Counted from the stretch's first letter, positions 1-8,375 are shown. The stretch: DNA of 64,000 nt from JAWLHU01 sp041690255 (GCA_041690255.1 JAWLHU010000001.1:124001-188000), one strand, 5' to 3'. Translations and numbers: made by a program. The notes: generated by a model not told the origin, from the letters alone.

Positions 1-80
1 AGATGTACCGCAAGCTGAAGGTGTACGCTGGTCCGGAGCACCCGCATGCGGCGCAGAAGCCCGAGAAGCTGGAGATCTAA
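1..80 (+). CDS. rplM: 50S ribosomal protein L13, C-terminal end (partial)
   Basis: The window opens inside a reading frame that ends with TAA at 78-80. Its last 25 residues begin MYRKLKVYAG and continue GPEHPHAAQKPEKL, which is the conserved tail of L13. The next gene is rpsI, 19 bases on, and rplM-rpsI is the near-universal bacterial order, so the call is secure despite the truncation. Most of the gene lies upstream of the window. Confidence 0.93.
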   Translation, partial: MYRKLKVYAGPEHPHAAQKPEKLEI

Positions 81-99
81 GAAAGGAGGCGTGTAACCT

Positions 100-495
100 A
101 TGACGACCCTGACGCAGTTTTGGGGCACCGGCCGGCGCAAGAACGCCGTCGCCCGGGCTCGCCTGGTTCCCGGCACTGGTACCTATTCCGTCAACGGCCG
201 CAGCCTCGAGGACTACTTCGGCCTGCAGACCCTGCAGATGCTCGTTGAGAGCCCGCTGAATGTGGCTGGCGTTAATGGTAAGTACGATGTCTACCTGAAT
301 GTCCTCGGTGGTGGCGTCTCCGGTCAGGCTGGCGCCTGCCGTCATGCGATCGCCCGGGCCCTCCTGAAGGTGGATGCCACCTTCCGCCCTGGCCTGAAGC
401 AGGCTGGCTACCTCACCCGTGACCCCCGTATGAAGGAGCGCCGCAAGTACGGCCTGAAGAAGGCCCGTAAGCGCCCGCAGTTCTCCAAGCGCTAA
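100..495 (+). CDS. rpsI: 30S ribosomal protein S9
   Basis: A 131-residue protein of normal S9 length. It has the GTGRRKNAVARARL motif near the N-terminus and the conserved basic tail RRKYGLKKARKRPQFSKR, which reaches toward the P-site tRNA on the small subunit. The ATG lies 7-8 bases after a strong AAGGAGG ribosome binding site. It follows rplM in the same operon, and a strong intrinsic terminator follows the stop, so the ribosomal operon ends here. Confidence 0.98.
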   Translation: MTTLTQFWGTGRRKNAVARARLVPGTGTYSVNGRSLEDYFGLQTLQMLVESPLNVAGVNGKYDVYLNVLGGGVSGQAGACRHAIARALLKVDATFRPGLKQAGYLTRDPRMKERRKYGLKKARKRPQFSKR

Positions 496-507
496 TGGCG
501 ACACAAG

Positions 508-537
508 GCCCGTGGCAGCAATGCCACGGGCTTTTTT
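508..537 (+). terminator. Rho-independent terminator after rpsI
   Basis: A perfect 10-bp stem (GCCCGTGGCA paired with TGCCACGGGC) has a 4-nt loop and is followed by six T. It begins 12 bases after the rpsI stop codon. Confidence 0.95.
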
Positions 538-590
538 CCTGAACGGCATGACCGAATCGTTCGTCTAAGCATACGAGGAGTGAGGCTGGC

Positions 591-938
591 ATGCGAGAGG
601 GATTCGCTGAATGGGTGCGAAGCTACCGCACCGTGTTGTGGATCGCCCCGGTTGCCCTACTGATGATCGCCCTCGGCGGCATGATCCACGCGCGGGTGGC
701 CGGTCTGCCGGTGCTGGAGACCATCCTGACCTGGGCTGAATGGTTTGCGGCCATCCTCTTCCTGCCGATCATCGCCACCATCGGGACACAGCTTCGGGGT
801 CCGTCGCGGGGTATGGGCCAACCCACAAGACCGGCGCTGGTCAGCATGGGCTACGTGCTGGCTCTCCTGGTCTTTGGAGCGGATCTGCTTGTCCGGGCCG
901 TTCTGGGGCTGGGGTGGGAACCCTTTTTGCTCAGCTAG
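591..938 (+). CDS. Small three-helix membrane protein, unknown function
   Basis: A 115-residue hydrophobic protein with three predicted membrane segments, near residues 13-36, 43-64 and 83-106. A short polar loop (RGPSRGMGQPTRP) lies between helices 2 and 3. The ATG is preceded by GAGGAGTGAGG. I recognise no family motif. It sits alone between the rpsI terminator and cwlD, 51 bases upstream of the latter, so it could share a transcript with cwlD. It could belong to a lineage-specific sporulation or envelope family, but nothing in the sequence proves that. Confidence 0.7.
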   Translation: MREGFAEWVRSYRTVLWIAPVALLMIALGGMIHARVAGLPVLETILTWAEWFAAILFLPIIATIGTQLRGPSRGMGQPTRPALVSMGYVLALLVFGADLLVRAVLGLGWEPFLLS

Positions 939-989
939 TGTAATCTCCCCTCACGACCGCATAGGTTTTCCCTGCAAGGAGGGAGGCCG

Positions 990-1721
990 GTGCGTGAGCA
1001 ACGTATACGCCAGGCTACACTCGTGGGCCTGGCGGTCTTTTTTTTGGCGACGCTGATCCGGACGACATGGGTACTGGGGGCTCCCGTACGAGAGGCGACG
1101 GCTGAACTGGCCGATCTGGCGCCGCACCTTCAGGGGCTGGTGGTCGTGGTGGATCCCGGTCACGGTGGTTCTGATCCCGGTGCGGTGGTGAAGGGGACCC
1201 GGGAGAAGGACCTGACCCTGAACATCGGCCTTCTCCTGAAGGCGCTCCTGGAGGAGCAGGGCGCCAAGGTGGTCATGACCCGCACGACCGATAAGGATCT
1301 GGGTGGGACGATCCGCGAGGAACTGAGCCGGCGGGTCGCGATTGTCAAGGAGAGCCGGGCCGACCTGTACGTCTCGATTCACGCCAACCGGGACTCCTGC
1401 AATTGCTGGGGGGCCCAGACCTTCTACCAGAAGGCGGGCACGCCGGAGGGGAAGGCGCTGGCCATGGCGATTCAGGATCAGCTACGGCGCCTTACCCCGA
1501 CGACCCGTCATGCACTGGCGGCCGATTACTACGTGCTCCGCACCTCACCCGTGCCATCCGCCATTGTGGAGGTCGGCTTCCTGACCAGTGGCCAGGAGCA
1601 TGCGAAGCTCCTGCAGCCGGATTATCAGAAGGTCCTCGCTACGGCGATCGCTCTGGGAATTGCGGACTACAGGAAGGCCCGGGCATCGGGCCAGTCTCCT
1701 GGAAAGGTGCCCGGCGAATAG
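990..1721 (+). CDS. cwlD: N-acetylmuramoyl-L-alanine amidase, CwlD-like
   Basis: A 243-residue Amidase_3 protein. It cleaves the bond between N-acetylmuramic acid and L-alanine in peptidoglycan; in spore formers CwlD helps make muramic-delta-lactam in the spore cortex. An N-terminal membrane or signal segment (about residues 8-28) is followed by the catalytic domain. That domain carries VVVDPGHGGSDPGA (zinc His), the EKDLTLNI segment (zinc Glu), YVSIHAN (second zinc His) and IVEVGFLTS with the catalytic Glu. The start is GTG, just after AAGGAGGGAGG. The ribosomal-protein-adjacent location matches cwlD in Bacillus-type genomes. Confidence is high for the family and good for the CwlD assignment. 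Confidence 0.9.
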   Translation: MREQRIRQATLVGLAVFFLATLIRTTWVLGAPVREATAELADLAPHLQGLVVVVDPGHGGSDPGAVVKGTREKDLTLNIGLLLKALLEEQGAKVVMTRTTDKDLGGTIREELSRRVAIVKESRADLYVSIHANRDSCNCWGAQTFYQKAGTPEGKALAMAIQDQLRRLTPTTRHALAADYYVLRTSPVPSAIVEVGFLTSGQEHAKLLQPDYQKVLATAIALGIADYRKARASGQSPGKVPGE

Positions 1722-1815
1722 GGACGAGATCGAGGAAATGGGTGCGGCGCGGAGGAATCCGCCGGGTGGGTCACGAACCCCTTTGCGTCGAAGAAGGCCA
1801 GAGGGGGAAACCACG

Positions 1816-2400
1816 TTGCATCGCAACCTGAATTATGGCTGGATAGATGTGATCACCTCGGGCAGCATGTATGCCGGCAAGACGACGGAACTGATCCGAC
1901 GGGTGCGGAACTTTATTCTTGCGAAGCGGACGGCGGCGGTCTTCCAGCCACGCATGGCGGCCCGTTTCACGGAAGATGAGGTGATCATCTCGCATGACGG
2001 TGTCCGCTTCGAGGCGGTCCACACCGACAACCCGCTCGAGATCATGTGGTACGCGGAGATGCATCACCCGTCGGTGATCGCGATCGATGAAGCGCAGTTC
2101 TACGATGAGTCGTTGGTGGAGACGGTCCAGGAGCTGGCCAACCGTGGCCACTACATTATCGTGGCCGGTCTGAGCCAGACCTCGGAGGGGAAGCCCTTCG
2201 GGATTATGCCGCAACTGCTGACGATTGCCGATAATATCACCTCGGTCTACGGGGTCTGTGTGATCTGTGGTGAGCCTGCGACCAAGCCCTTCGCCCTGCG
2301 GGCGAAGACGGAGGATGTCGCGGTCGGCGCCGGTGACAAGTATGAGGCTCGTTGCCGGAAGTGCTGGCTGCAGGGCCGCCGGGACCGCGGCGAGGCATAG
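1816..2400 (+). CDS. tdk: Thymidine kinase, type II
   Basis: A 194-residue ATP-dependent thymidine kinase of the pyrimidine salvage pathway. The P-loop is GSMYAGKTTELIRR, the DEAQFYDE segment holds the catalytic and Mg-binding acid, and the lasso region reads VAGLSQTSEGKPFG. A four-cysteine zinc site is formed by CVIC (near residue 147) and CRKC near the C-terminus. I chose the TTG at 1816 because it has GAGGGGG 8-9 bases upstream and gives the usual family length. An open frame continues upstream but has no homology. A strong terminator follows. Confidence 0.95.
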   Translation: MHRNLNYGWIDVITSGSMYAGKTTELIRRVRNFILAKRTAAVFQPRMAARFTEDEVIISHDGVRFEAVHTDNPLEIMWYAEMHHPSVIAIDEAQFYDESLVETVQELANRGHYIIVAGLSQTSEGKPFGIMPQLLTIADNITSVYGVCVICGEPATKPFALRAKTEDVAVGAGDKYEARCRKCWLQGRRDRGEA

Positions 2401-2411
2401 CAGAGGGATGA

Positions 2412-2457
2412 CCCGGGTACTCCGTCCATCGGTGGGCGAAGTACCCGGGCTTTTTTT
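2412..2457 (+). terminator. Rho-independent terminator after tdk
   Basis: A 9-bp stem, CCCGGGTAC (2412-2420) paired with GTACCCGGG (2441-2449), is followed by C and seven T. The following debranching-enzyme gene is convergent and ends at 2466. Confidence 0.88.
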
Positions 2458-2465
2458 GTTCAGCC

Positions 2466-4595
2466 CTACCGCAACTCCTCCCGCAGGAGCCAGAGCAACT
2501 CAGCGACGCTCCAGGCCTGGGCGACGCAGCCCCGGGGCGTGTGCGGTGGATCGCCGTCGAAGATCTCGGCCACGGAGCCCAGGCCGAAGTCGGAGAGGTG
2601 CCCCAGCAGGGGCTCCAGCAGGGTTCGGGCGTGCTGCAGCCGCTCCGGCGTCCGGCCGTAGGCGTGCAGATAGGCCCGAATGAACGGCCCGATCAGCCAG
2701 GCCCAGACGGTCCCCTGGTGGTAGGTGGCGTCACGCTTGAGCCGGTTCCCCTCGTACCGCCCGATGTAGGCGGGGTTACGGGGGCTGAGGCTGCGCAGGC
2801 CGTAGGGGGTCCAGAGCTCGCGAAAGGCGACATCCACCACCGACTGGGCCTGTGCCCCGTACAGGAGCGGGTGGCTCAGGGTGAGGGCGAAGAGTTGGTT
2901 GGGCCGGATCGCCGGGTCGGGGGTCCCGTCATCGCTCAACAGGTCGAAGAGGCAGCCGGCGGCGGGGTTCCAGAAGCGCTGGAAGGCCTGCTCGACGGCC
3001 CGGGCATGGGCCCGGTACCGATGGGCCTGGGCGGGCTCCCCGAAGCTCTCAGCCAGGGTGGAGAGCGCTCGCAGGGCGTTGTACCAGAGGGCCTGAATCT
3101 CGACAGGCTTGCCGTCGCGCGGGGTGACGACCCAGTCGTGGACCTTGGCGTCCATCCAGGTGACCTGGACGTGGGGGTTGCCGCAGCGCAGAAGGCCATC
3201 ATCGGTCAGGGCGATGCCAAAGGCGGTCCCCCGCACGTGGGCTTCGGCCATCCGCTTCAGGACGGGGTAGATCTCCCGGCTGACGAACTCGTGGTCGTGA
3301 GTGGAGGCGAGGTACTGCCAGGTGGCCTCGAAGAACCAGAGGCTTGCATCTGCTGTGTTGTAGAGGGGCTCGGCGCCCTCCTCGGGGAAGCAATTGGGGA
3401 TCAACCCGTCCCGCTCGTGAGCGGCGAAAGTCTGGAGCAGGTCGCGGGCCAGCGGGTAGCGCCGGGTCGCCAGGGTGAGGCCGGGCAGGGCGATCATGGT
3501 GTCACGGCCCCAGTCGGTAAACCAGGGGTAGCCGGCGATCACGGTGGCACACCCGGTCGACCGGCGCTGCACAATGAACTGATCCGCAGCCAGGACCAGC
3601 CTCTGTATCGCCGGGGTCAGGTCTGTCTGGTGATGACCTGACTCTACCTGGAGGTTACCTGGATTTACCTGGAGGTTACCTGACTCTACCTGGGCATTAC
3701 CTGGATTTACCTGGGCGCTACCTGACTTTACCCGGGCGTTACCTGGATCTGCCCGGAGACTACCGGGTGACAGGGTGGCAGCCACCCGGAGTAAGCCACT
3801 CCGTCGTTCCCGCTCACCCCGCTCCCACCCCGCACCGTCCAGTACGCCAGGTGGCGCCGTCGAGGCGAGCAGGGTGAGCTCACCTGCACCCTCGCAGTCC
3901 CAGCGGAAGATGCCGGGCCGGTAGAGGTCCTCCTGCGTAGCTTCACCGCGCAGGACCTCGTAGGGATAGTGGAGCCCATACACCCACTCGCCGCCGGTCT
4001 CGTACCGACCCGTATCGGCCGCCAGGAACAGGCGTGGGGCGCCCACAAAGGCCTCCACAGCCACGGAGGCGGAGTCCAGTACCTCCTGGGCAAAAGGCCA
4101 GTCATTGGCCCTCACAGTGTCGTGGATCGACCGGCAGGTGACCAGGGGGGCCAGTTCCAGCGTCACGCTCCCGCGCCCCGCTCCCCGGCGCACCCGGTAG
4201 CGCACCACCGTGCTGTTCTCGCCGTGACGCATAAAGAGCCGCTTCTCAACGACGACATCATCCACCATGAAGGTCCAGGTCGGGAAGGGGGCCAGACTGA
4301 ATCGCTGGAGCGCGGCCAGACCGGCATCCTCCGTGTGGCCGGTGGCCCATCGGTTGGTGCAAAGCGGGTGCCTGACCCCATCCACCACGATGCTCTCCTC
4401 GAGCCGGGCCAGAAGCACGAGCCGCTCGGTCGGCGGCGTGGTCGATGCCGTCAGAACGGCGTGGTAGAACCGGGTGTTGGCACCGCCGATGGTGCCGTAA
4501 GCCCATCCGCCCAGGCCGTTCGTCTCCAGCCACTCCAGTCCCGCTGCCTGATCAAAGCTCTGCCAGGCCTGCCGGCCCCATTCAAGATGCGCCAT
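2466..4595 (-). CDS. Amylo-alpha-1,6-glucosidase (glycogen debranching enzyme family)
   Basis: A 709-residue protein that would hydrolyse alpha-1,6 branch points of glycogen-like glucans. The N-terminal domain contains WLETNGLGGWAYGT and NTRFYHAVL, typical of archaeal/bacterial GDE proteins. The C-terminal (alpha/alpha)6 domain contains FTDWGRDTMIALPG, YNTADASLWFFEA, WMDAK and QGTVWAWLIGPF. Between the two, residues 276-324 form seven imperfect heptapeptide repeats encoded by 21-bp units, which is not a usual part of the family. The start is the ATG with GGAAGGAGG upstream (MAHLEWGRQ); a longer frame starting 24 bases earlier lacks a ribosome site. It is divergent from the GT4 gene, with 69 bases between starts, so the two probably share a control region. 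Function in storage glucan turnover is inferred from the family and neighbours. Confidence 0.9.
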   Translation of the reverse strand: MAHLEWGRQAWQSFDQAAGLEWLETNGLGGWAYGTIGGANTRFYHAVLTASTTPPTERLVLLARLEESIVVDGVRHPLCTNRWATGHTEDAGLAALQRFSLAPFPTWTFMVDDVVVEKRLFMRHGENSTVVRYRVRRGAGRGSVTLELAPLVTCRSIHDTVRANDWPFAQEVLDSASVAVEAFVGAPRLFLAADTGRYETGGEWVYGLHYPYEVLRGEATQEDLYRPGIFRWDCEGAGELTLLASTAPPGVLDGAGWERGERERRSGLLRVAATLSPGSLRADPGNARVKSGSAQVNPGNAQVESGNLQVNPGNLQVESGHHQTDLTPAIQRLVLAADQFIVQRRSTGCATVIAGYPWFTDWGRDTMIALPGLTLATRRYPLARDLLQTFAAHERDGLIPNCFPEEGAEPLYNTADASLWFFEATWQYLASTHDHEFVSREIYPVLKRMAEAHVRGTAFGIALTDDGLLRCGNPHVQVTWMDAKVHDWVVTPRDGKPVEIQALWYNALRALSTLAESFGEPAQAHRYRAHARAVEQAFQRFWNPAAGCLFDLLSDDGTPDPAIRPNQLFALTLSHPLLYGAQAQSVVDVAFRELWTPYGLRSLSPRNPAYIGRYEGNRLKRDATYHQGTVWAWLIGPFIRAYLHAYGRTPERLQHARTLLEPLLGHLSDFGLGSVAEIFDGDPPHTPRGCVAQAWSVAELLWLLREELR
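3624..3770 (-). repeat. Seven 21-bp tandem repeats encoding heptapeptides in the debranching enzyme linker
   Basis: In protein order the units read SPGSLRA, DPGNARV, KSGSAQV, NPGNAQV, ESGNLQV, NPGNLQV and ESGHHQT. The pattern is (charged or Asn)-(Pro/Ser)-Gly-(Asn/Ser)-(Ala/Leu)-(Gln/Arg)-Val. All units are exactly 21 bp, so gain or loss keeps the frame. They lie at the join between the N-terminal and catalytic domains. Confidence 0.93.
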
Positions 4596-4664
4596 GCGGT
4601 ATATCCTCCTTCCGCCCAAGAGAGGCTAGAACGTAGTCTGTCCGAGAACCGGAGGGAACTGTTC

Positions 4665-5906
4665 ATGGAGCGGACCGTGCTCATGCTCTCCTGGGAGTAT
4701 CCGCCCCACCTGGTCGGCGGCCTGGCCCGACATGTCCACGCACTCAGCCGGGAACTGGTGCGCCAGGGGCTGAACGTCCACGTGTTGACCCGCAGCGGGC
4801 CCGACCTGCCGGCTGAAGCGCTGGAAGATGGTGTCTGGGTCCATCGGGTGGCCCCGGCCCTTGGCGAGCCGGCCGATTTCCGGCTCTGGGCCTGTCACCT
4901 GAACTTCGCCCTCATGGAGGCGGGGGCGCGCCTGATTCAGCGAATGAACGCGCCGGTACTGATCCACGCGCACGACTGGCTGGTCGCCCACGCCGCAAGG
5001 GGCCTGAAGCACCTCTTCCGAGTGCCCATGGTGGCGACGATCCATGCGACCGAGCACGGGCGAAACCGGGGCATACACGACCAGGGGCAGCAATACATTA
5101 ACGACGTCGAATGGTGGCTGACCTACGAAGCCTGGCGTGTGATCGTCTGTAGCGAGTCGATGCGGCATGAGGCGAAGCATCTCTTCGGATTGGCCGATGA
5201 CAAGGTAGCGGTCATCCCGAACGGTATCGATCTGCCGGAGCCGGCGCCTGCTGAGCCCATTCCACCCCGTACCCAGTTTGCCGCCTCCCACGAAAAACTG
5301 CTCTTCCACATCGGACGGATCGTGCCGGAGAAGGGAGCGGGCGTGCTGTTGGAAGCGATGCCGCATCTGCTGAGGCGGCACGACCTGCGCCTGGTAATCG
5401 CCGGGACCGGCCCCTACCGCTCGGAGCTCGAGCGGCGGGCATGGGAGCTGGGGATCGCCGGCCGGGTCCGGTTCGCCGGCTACGTGCCGGACAGCACGGC
5501 CCGGGCGCTCTACATGTACGCCGATGCGGCAGTGGTGCCATCTACCTACGAGCCGTTCGGGATCGTGGCTCTGGAGGCCATGGCGGGTGGCGCACCACTG
5601 GTCGCCAGCGACGTGGGCGGGCTGGCCGATATCGTCGTGCATGGGGAGAACGGGCTGAAGGCGCTGCCGGGTCACGTCCAGTCGCTGACCGAGCAGATCG
5701 ACCGGCTCCTGACCGATCGGGAACTGGCCGACCGCCTGGCGGCGACGGCCCTCCGGCAGGTGCGGGAGCGCTACTCCTGGCAGGGGGTTGCCCGGTCTAC
5801 CCTGGAGTTCTACAGCAATGTAAGTGAATCCTGTGCCAATTCCGACTGGTGCACGACAGCGATCCCACCCCAGGCTCAGCATCAGCCCACCATTGGAACC
5901 CTGTGA
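4665..5906 (+). CDS. Glycosyltransferase family 4 (glycogen-synthase-like)
   Basis: A 413-residue GT-B retaining glycosyltransferase. The N-terminal Rossmann domain begins with LMLSWEYPPHLVGGLARHV, the glycine-rich sugar-nucleotide loop. HAHDWLV follows near residue 105, and the C-terminal domain has FHIGRIVPEKG and the EPFGIVALE acid pair (E-x7-E) that contacts the donor. The ATG follows GGAGGGAAC. It is divergent from the debranching enzyme and 20 bases upstream of the nucleotidyltransferase gene, so the two plus-strand genes are probably co-transcribed. Acting on an alpha-glucan is plausible given the neighbours, but the donor and acceptor cannot be read from the sequence. The last 30 or so residues are a low-homology tail. 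Confidence 0.88.
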   Translation: MERTVLMLSWEYPPHLVGGLARHVHALSRELVRQGLNVHVLTRSGPDLPAEALEDGVWVHRVAPALGEPADFRLWACHLNFALMEAGARLIQRMNAPVLIHAHDWLVAHAARGLKHLFRVPMVATIHATEHGRNRGIHDQGQQYINDVEWWLTYEAWRVIVCSESMRHEAKHLFGLADDKVAVIPNGIDLPEPAPAEPIPPRTQFAASHEKLLFHIGRIVPEKGAGVLLEAMPHLLRRHDLRLVIAGTGPYRSELERRAWELGIAGRVRFAGYVPDSTARALYMYADAAVVPSTYEPFGIVALEAMAGGAPLVASDVGGLADIVVHGENGLKALPGHVQSLTEQIDRLLTDRELADRLAATALRQVRERYSWQGVARSTLEFYSNVSESCANSDWCTTAIPPQAQHQPTIGTL

Positions 5907-5926
5907 CAGGGAGGGCGTGACCTCGA

Positions 5927-8194
5927 GTGATTGCGGTGATCATGGCTGGCGGTGAAGGATCCCGGCTCCGACCCCTGACGTGTGGCCGTCCCAAGCCCCT
6001 GGTCCCGATCTGCAACCGGCCAGTCCTGGCCTACATTCTCGACCTCCTGGCCGAGCACGGCTTTCAGGAGGTCTTTCTGACCCTGGGGTACAGGCCCGAC
6101 GAGATCCGGCAGACCTTCGGTGAGCGCTACCGCGGCCTGACACTCCACTACACGGTGGAGGAGGTTCCTCTGGGCACCGCCGGCGGTGTGGCGGTGCTGC
6201 GGAAGCATTTGAACGATACCTTCCTGGTCATCTCGGGCGATGCGCTGACCGATATCCACCTGGGTGATCTGCTCCGCTTCCACCGGGACTGCGGGGCGAT
6301 GGCCACCCTGGCGCTGACACGGGTGGAGACGCCGCTGGAGTATGGCGTGGTCATGACCGACCGGCAGGGGCGGATCCGTCGCTTCCTGGAGAAACCGGGC
6401 TGGGGTGAGGTGTTCAGCGACACGGTGAACACGGGGATCTACGTGCTGGAGCCTTCGGTCCTGAACGGGGTGCCCGACGGGAAGATGTACGACTTCAGCC
6501 AGCATCTCTTCCCGGCGCTGCTCCAGGCGGGCGCTCCGCTCTACGCCCGGGTCGCCGACGGGTACTGGTGCGACATTGGCGGGACCGAGACCTACCTCCA
6601 GGCGAACCTGGACCTGCTGAGCGGTCGGCTGGCCTTCCAGCCGCCGGGCACGGAGGTGGCGCCGGGGGTTTGGGTGGCCGGCGATGTGCCGGAGGGGATC
6701 ACGGTGGATGGTCCGGCGCTGATCGGGCCGGGCTGCCACATTGCCCCGGGGACCAGCCTGGAGGCCGGGGTGGTCCTTGGCCCCGGCTGCGCCGTGGGGC
6801 CCGGCTCGATCCTGCGGCGCAGCGTGCTGGGCACAGGCGCCCGGATCGGGGCGGAGGCGGCGCTGGTGGGAGCGGTTCTGTGCGATGGGGTTCGCGCCGG
6901 CGAGCGGGCCGGCATTTTCGAGGGGGCGGTGCTGGGCGACGGGGTTACCCTGGGCGATGGCGCCACGGTGGCCCCGGGTGTGCGGCTCTGGCCGGGGATC
7001 GCCGTAGCCTCGGGCACCCGGGTCGAGACGACGCTCGTCCAGACGCCGAGCTACCAGGGGCCGATCCTGCGGGGGGGAGCGCTGAAGGGGGCGCCGGGGG
7101 CCGACCTGCTGCCGGAGTCGGCCATGCGGCTGGGCATGGCATTCGGCGCCGTGCTGGATGGCCCCGGCCCGTTGATCGTCGGCGCCGACCCGGCGCCCGG
7201 GGCGGGGCTCCTCGCCCAGGCACTGCGCACCGGGGCGATGGCCGTGGGCCGGCGTGTGCTGGACCTGGGCGCGACAGCCGGGCCGGTCACGGCCTTCACC
7301 ACCTGCGACTCGGGGGCGATCGGTGGGATCCATGTCCGCTCGGACGGCCAGCAGGCCCGGGTCGTGCTCTATGACGCTGTGGGCCGTCCCGCCGGGCGCT
7401 CGCTCCTGCGGAAGGTGGAGCAGGCCATGGCTCGCCAGGACTTCCTGCGGGCGGCGCCCGAGGCGGCCGGGGCGGTGGAGTCGGTCAGCGGCGCCGAGGA
7501 GCGCTACCTGGCGTGGCTGGCAGGTCAGGTCACGCTGGATCCCGCCGCGGCGATCGCGGTGGATCTGGCGGGGGTCTCCTGGGCGGTGGCCGAGCGGTGG
7601 TTCGCCCGTCCGGAAAAACCGGCGCAGTGGCTGGCGGTCACCATCGACCCGTTAGATGAGACCTGGCGGCTGGATGGCGCATCGACCGAGCAGATGCTAG
7701 TGCTGGAGCTGCTCCTGCAGGCCCGCCGGCTGCGCCCCGGAGCGTCCCTCCCGCTCCCGGTCATCGCCCCCCGGGCCGTGGAGGATTGGCTCCACCGGAC
7801 CGGCCGTGCCACCGTGCGGGTGCGCCAGGCCGACTGGCAGCCCGCCGACCCCCTCCTGGCGATCAGCACCCTCCTCGCCTGGATGGCCCACGAGTCCCTC
7901 AGCCCCGCCGATGTCCTGGCCCGGCTCCCCGTGGCCCACACGGCTGCGGTCAGCGTGGCCTGCCCCTGGGAGGCGAAGGGGCGGATCATGCGGGCGTTGC
8001 TGGAGGAGCACGGCGACCACGCTATCGAGCTGATCGATGGGCTCCGAATCCGTCTCCCGGAGGGCTCGGCCCTGCTCCTGCCCGACCCGGAGGAGCCGGT
8101 CTACCGGATCCTGACCGAGGGCGATGACGCAGAGTGCGCGGCGGCGATCGCTGCGGCCTACTGCCGTCGGGTTCGCGATCTGCTCGGGGCATAG
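5927..8194 (+). CDS. Sugar-phosphate nucleotidyltransferase with left-handed beta-helix and degenerate phosphomannomutase-like domain
   Basis: A 755-residue three-part protein. Residues 1-235 are a nucleotidyltransferase: MAGGEGSRLRPLT (phosphate loop), PKPLVPI, GDALTD (metal Asp) and EKPGWGE. Residues about 240-370 are hexapeptide repeats. Residues about 375-755 resemble the alpha-D-phosphohexomutase fold, as in GDP-mannose pyrophosphorylase/PMM fusions. The mutase active-site serine loop (TASHNP type) is absent; the matching place reads FTTCDSGAIGGIHV, so mutase activity is doubtful. The GTG start has GGGAGGG upstream. The gene likely supplies an activated sugar to the GT4 protein or to surface glycans. 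Which nucleotide and sugar are used is not evident. Confidence 0.85.
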   Translation: MIAVIMAGGEGSRLRPLTCGRPKPLVPICNRPVLAYILDLLAEHGFQEVFLTLGYRPDEIRQTFGERYRGLTLHYTVEEVPLGTAGGVAVLRKHLNDTFLVISGDALTDIHLGDLLRFHRDCGAMATLALTRVETPLEYGVVMTDRQGRIRRFLEKPGWGEVFSDTVNTGIYVLEPSVLNGVPDGKMYDFSQHLFPALLQAGAPLYARVADGYWCDIGGTETYLQANLDLLSGRLAFQPPGTEVAPGVWVAGDVPEGITVDGPALIGPGCHIAPGTSLEAGVVLGPGCAVGPGSILRRSVLGTGARIGAEAALVGAVLCDGVRAGERAGIFEGAVLGDGVTLGDGATVAPGVRLWPGIAVASGTRVETTLVQTPSYQGPILRGGALKGAPGADLLPESAMRLGMAFGAVLDGPGPLIVGADPAPGAGLLAQALRTGAMAVGRRVLDLGATAGPVTAFTTCDSGAIGGIHVRSDGQQARVVLYDAVGRPAGRSLLRKVEQAMARQDFLRAAPEAAGAVESVSGAEERYLAWLAGQVTLDPAAAIAVDLAGVSWAVAERWFARPEKPAQWLAVTIDPLDETWRLDGASTEQMLVLELLLQARRLRPGASLPLPVIAPRAVEDWLHRTGRATVRVRQADWQPADPLLAISTLLAWMAHESLSPADVLARLPVAHTAAVSVACPWEAKGRIMRALLEEHGDHAIELIDGLRIRLPEGSALLLPDPEEPVYRILTEGDDAECAAAIAAAYCRRVRDLLGA

Positions 8195-8197
8195 ATT

Positions 8198-8242
8198 GGC
8201 AGAGCGGCGTCCTCCCACACCTGTGAGAGGGCGCCGCCTGCC
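8198..8242 (+). terminator. GC-rich hairpin after the nucleotidyltransferase gene
   Basis: A long interrupted stem pairs GGCAG-GCGGCG-CCTC with GAGG-CGCCGC-CTGCC. It starts three bases after the stop. No T-run follows, so it may protect the 3' end or be a weak terminator separating this operon from the sulfur genes. Confidence 0.45.
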
Positions 8243-8269
8243 GCGCGGAACCGGACCAAAAAAGGACTA

Positions 8270-8299
8270 TTGACAACGTAATACCCTGGGGGGTATAGT
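8270..8299 (+). promoter_or_regulatory. Sigma-A-type promoter of the sulfur operon
   Basis: A consensus TTGACA -35 (8270-8275) and a TATAGT -10 (8294-8299) are separated by 18 bp. The spacer contains the CsoR/CstR-like palindrome, so a bound repressor would block polymerase. Confidence 0.85.
8281..8296 (+). promoter_or_regulatory. CsoR/CstR-family operator
   Basis: The palindrome ATACCC-TGGG-GGGTAT has perfect 6-bp arms around a G/C-rich centre. This is the form of operators bound by CsoR-family repressors. CstR, the persulfide-sensing member, controls rhodanese and persulfide dioxygenase genes in Staphylococcus. No csoR/cstR gene is in this window. Confidence 0.7.
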
Positions 8300-8312
8300 A
8301 TCAAGCGAAAGG

Positions 8313-8328
8313 ACTACACGGGTGTAGT
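8313..8328 (+). promoter_or_regulatory. Inverted repeat in the 5' leader of the rhodanese gene
   Basis: ACTACAC-GG-GTGTAGT is a perfect 7-bp inverted repeat about 14 bases downstream of the -10 box. It could be a second operator; a 2-nt loop makes an RNA hairpin unlikely unless it opens. Confidence 0.5.
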
Positions 8329-8375
8329 ACCAAAGTGCTATGCTCATCACAAAAGAGTTGGGAGGGTTATCTGAC

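Noticed and set aside
3624..3770. CRISPR-like short repeats
   Set aside because: The units are contiguous 21-bp coding repeats with no spacers, in frame within the debranching enzyme.
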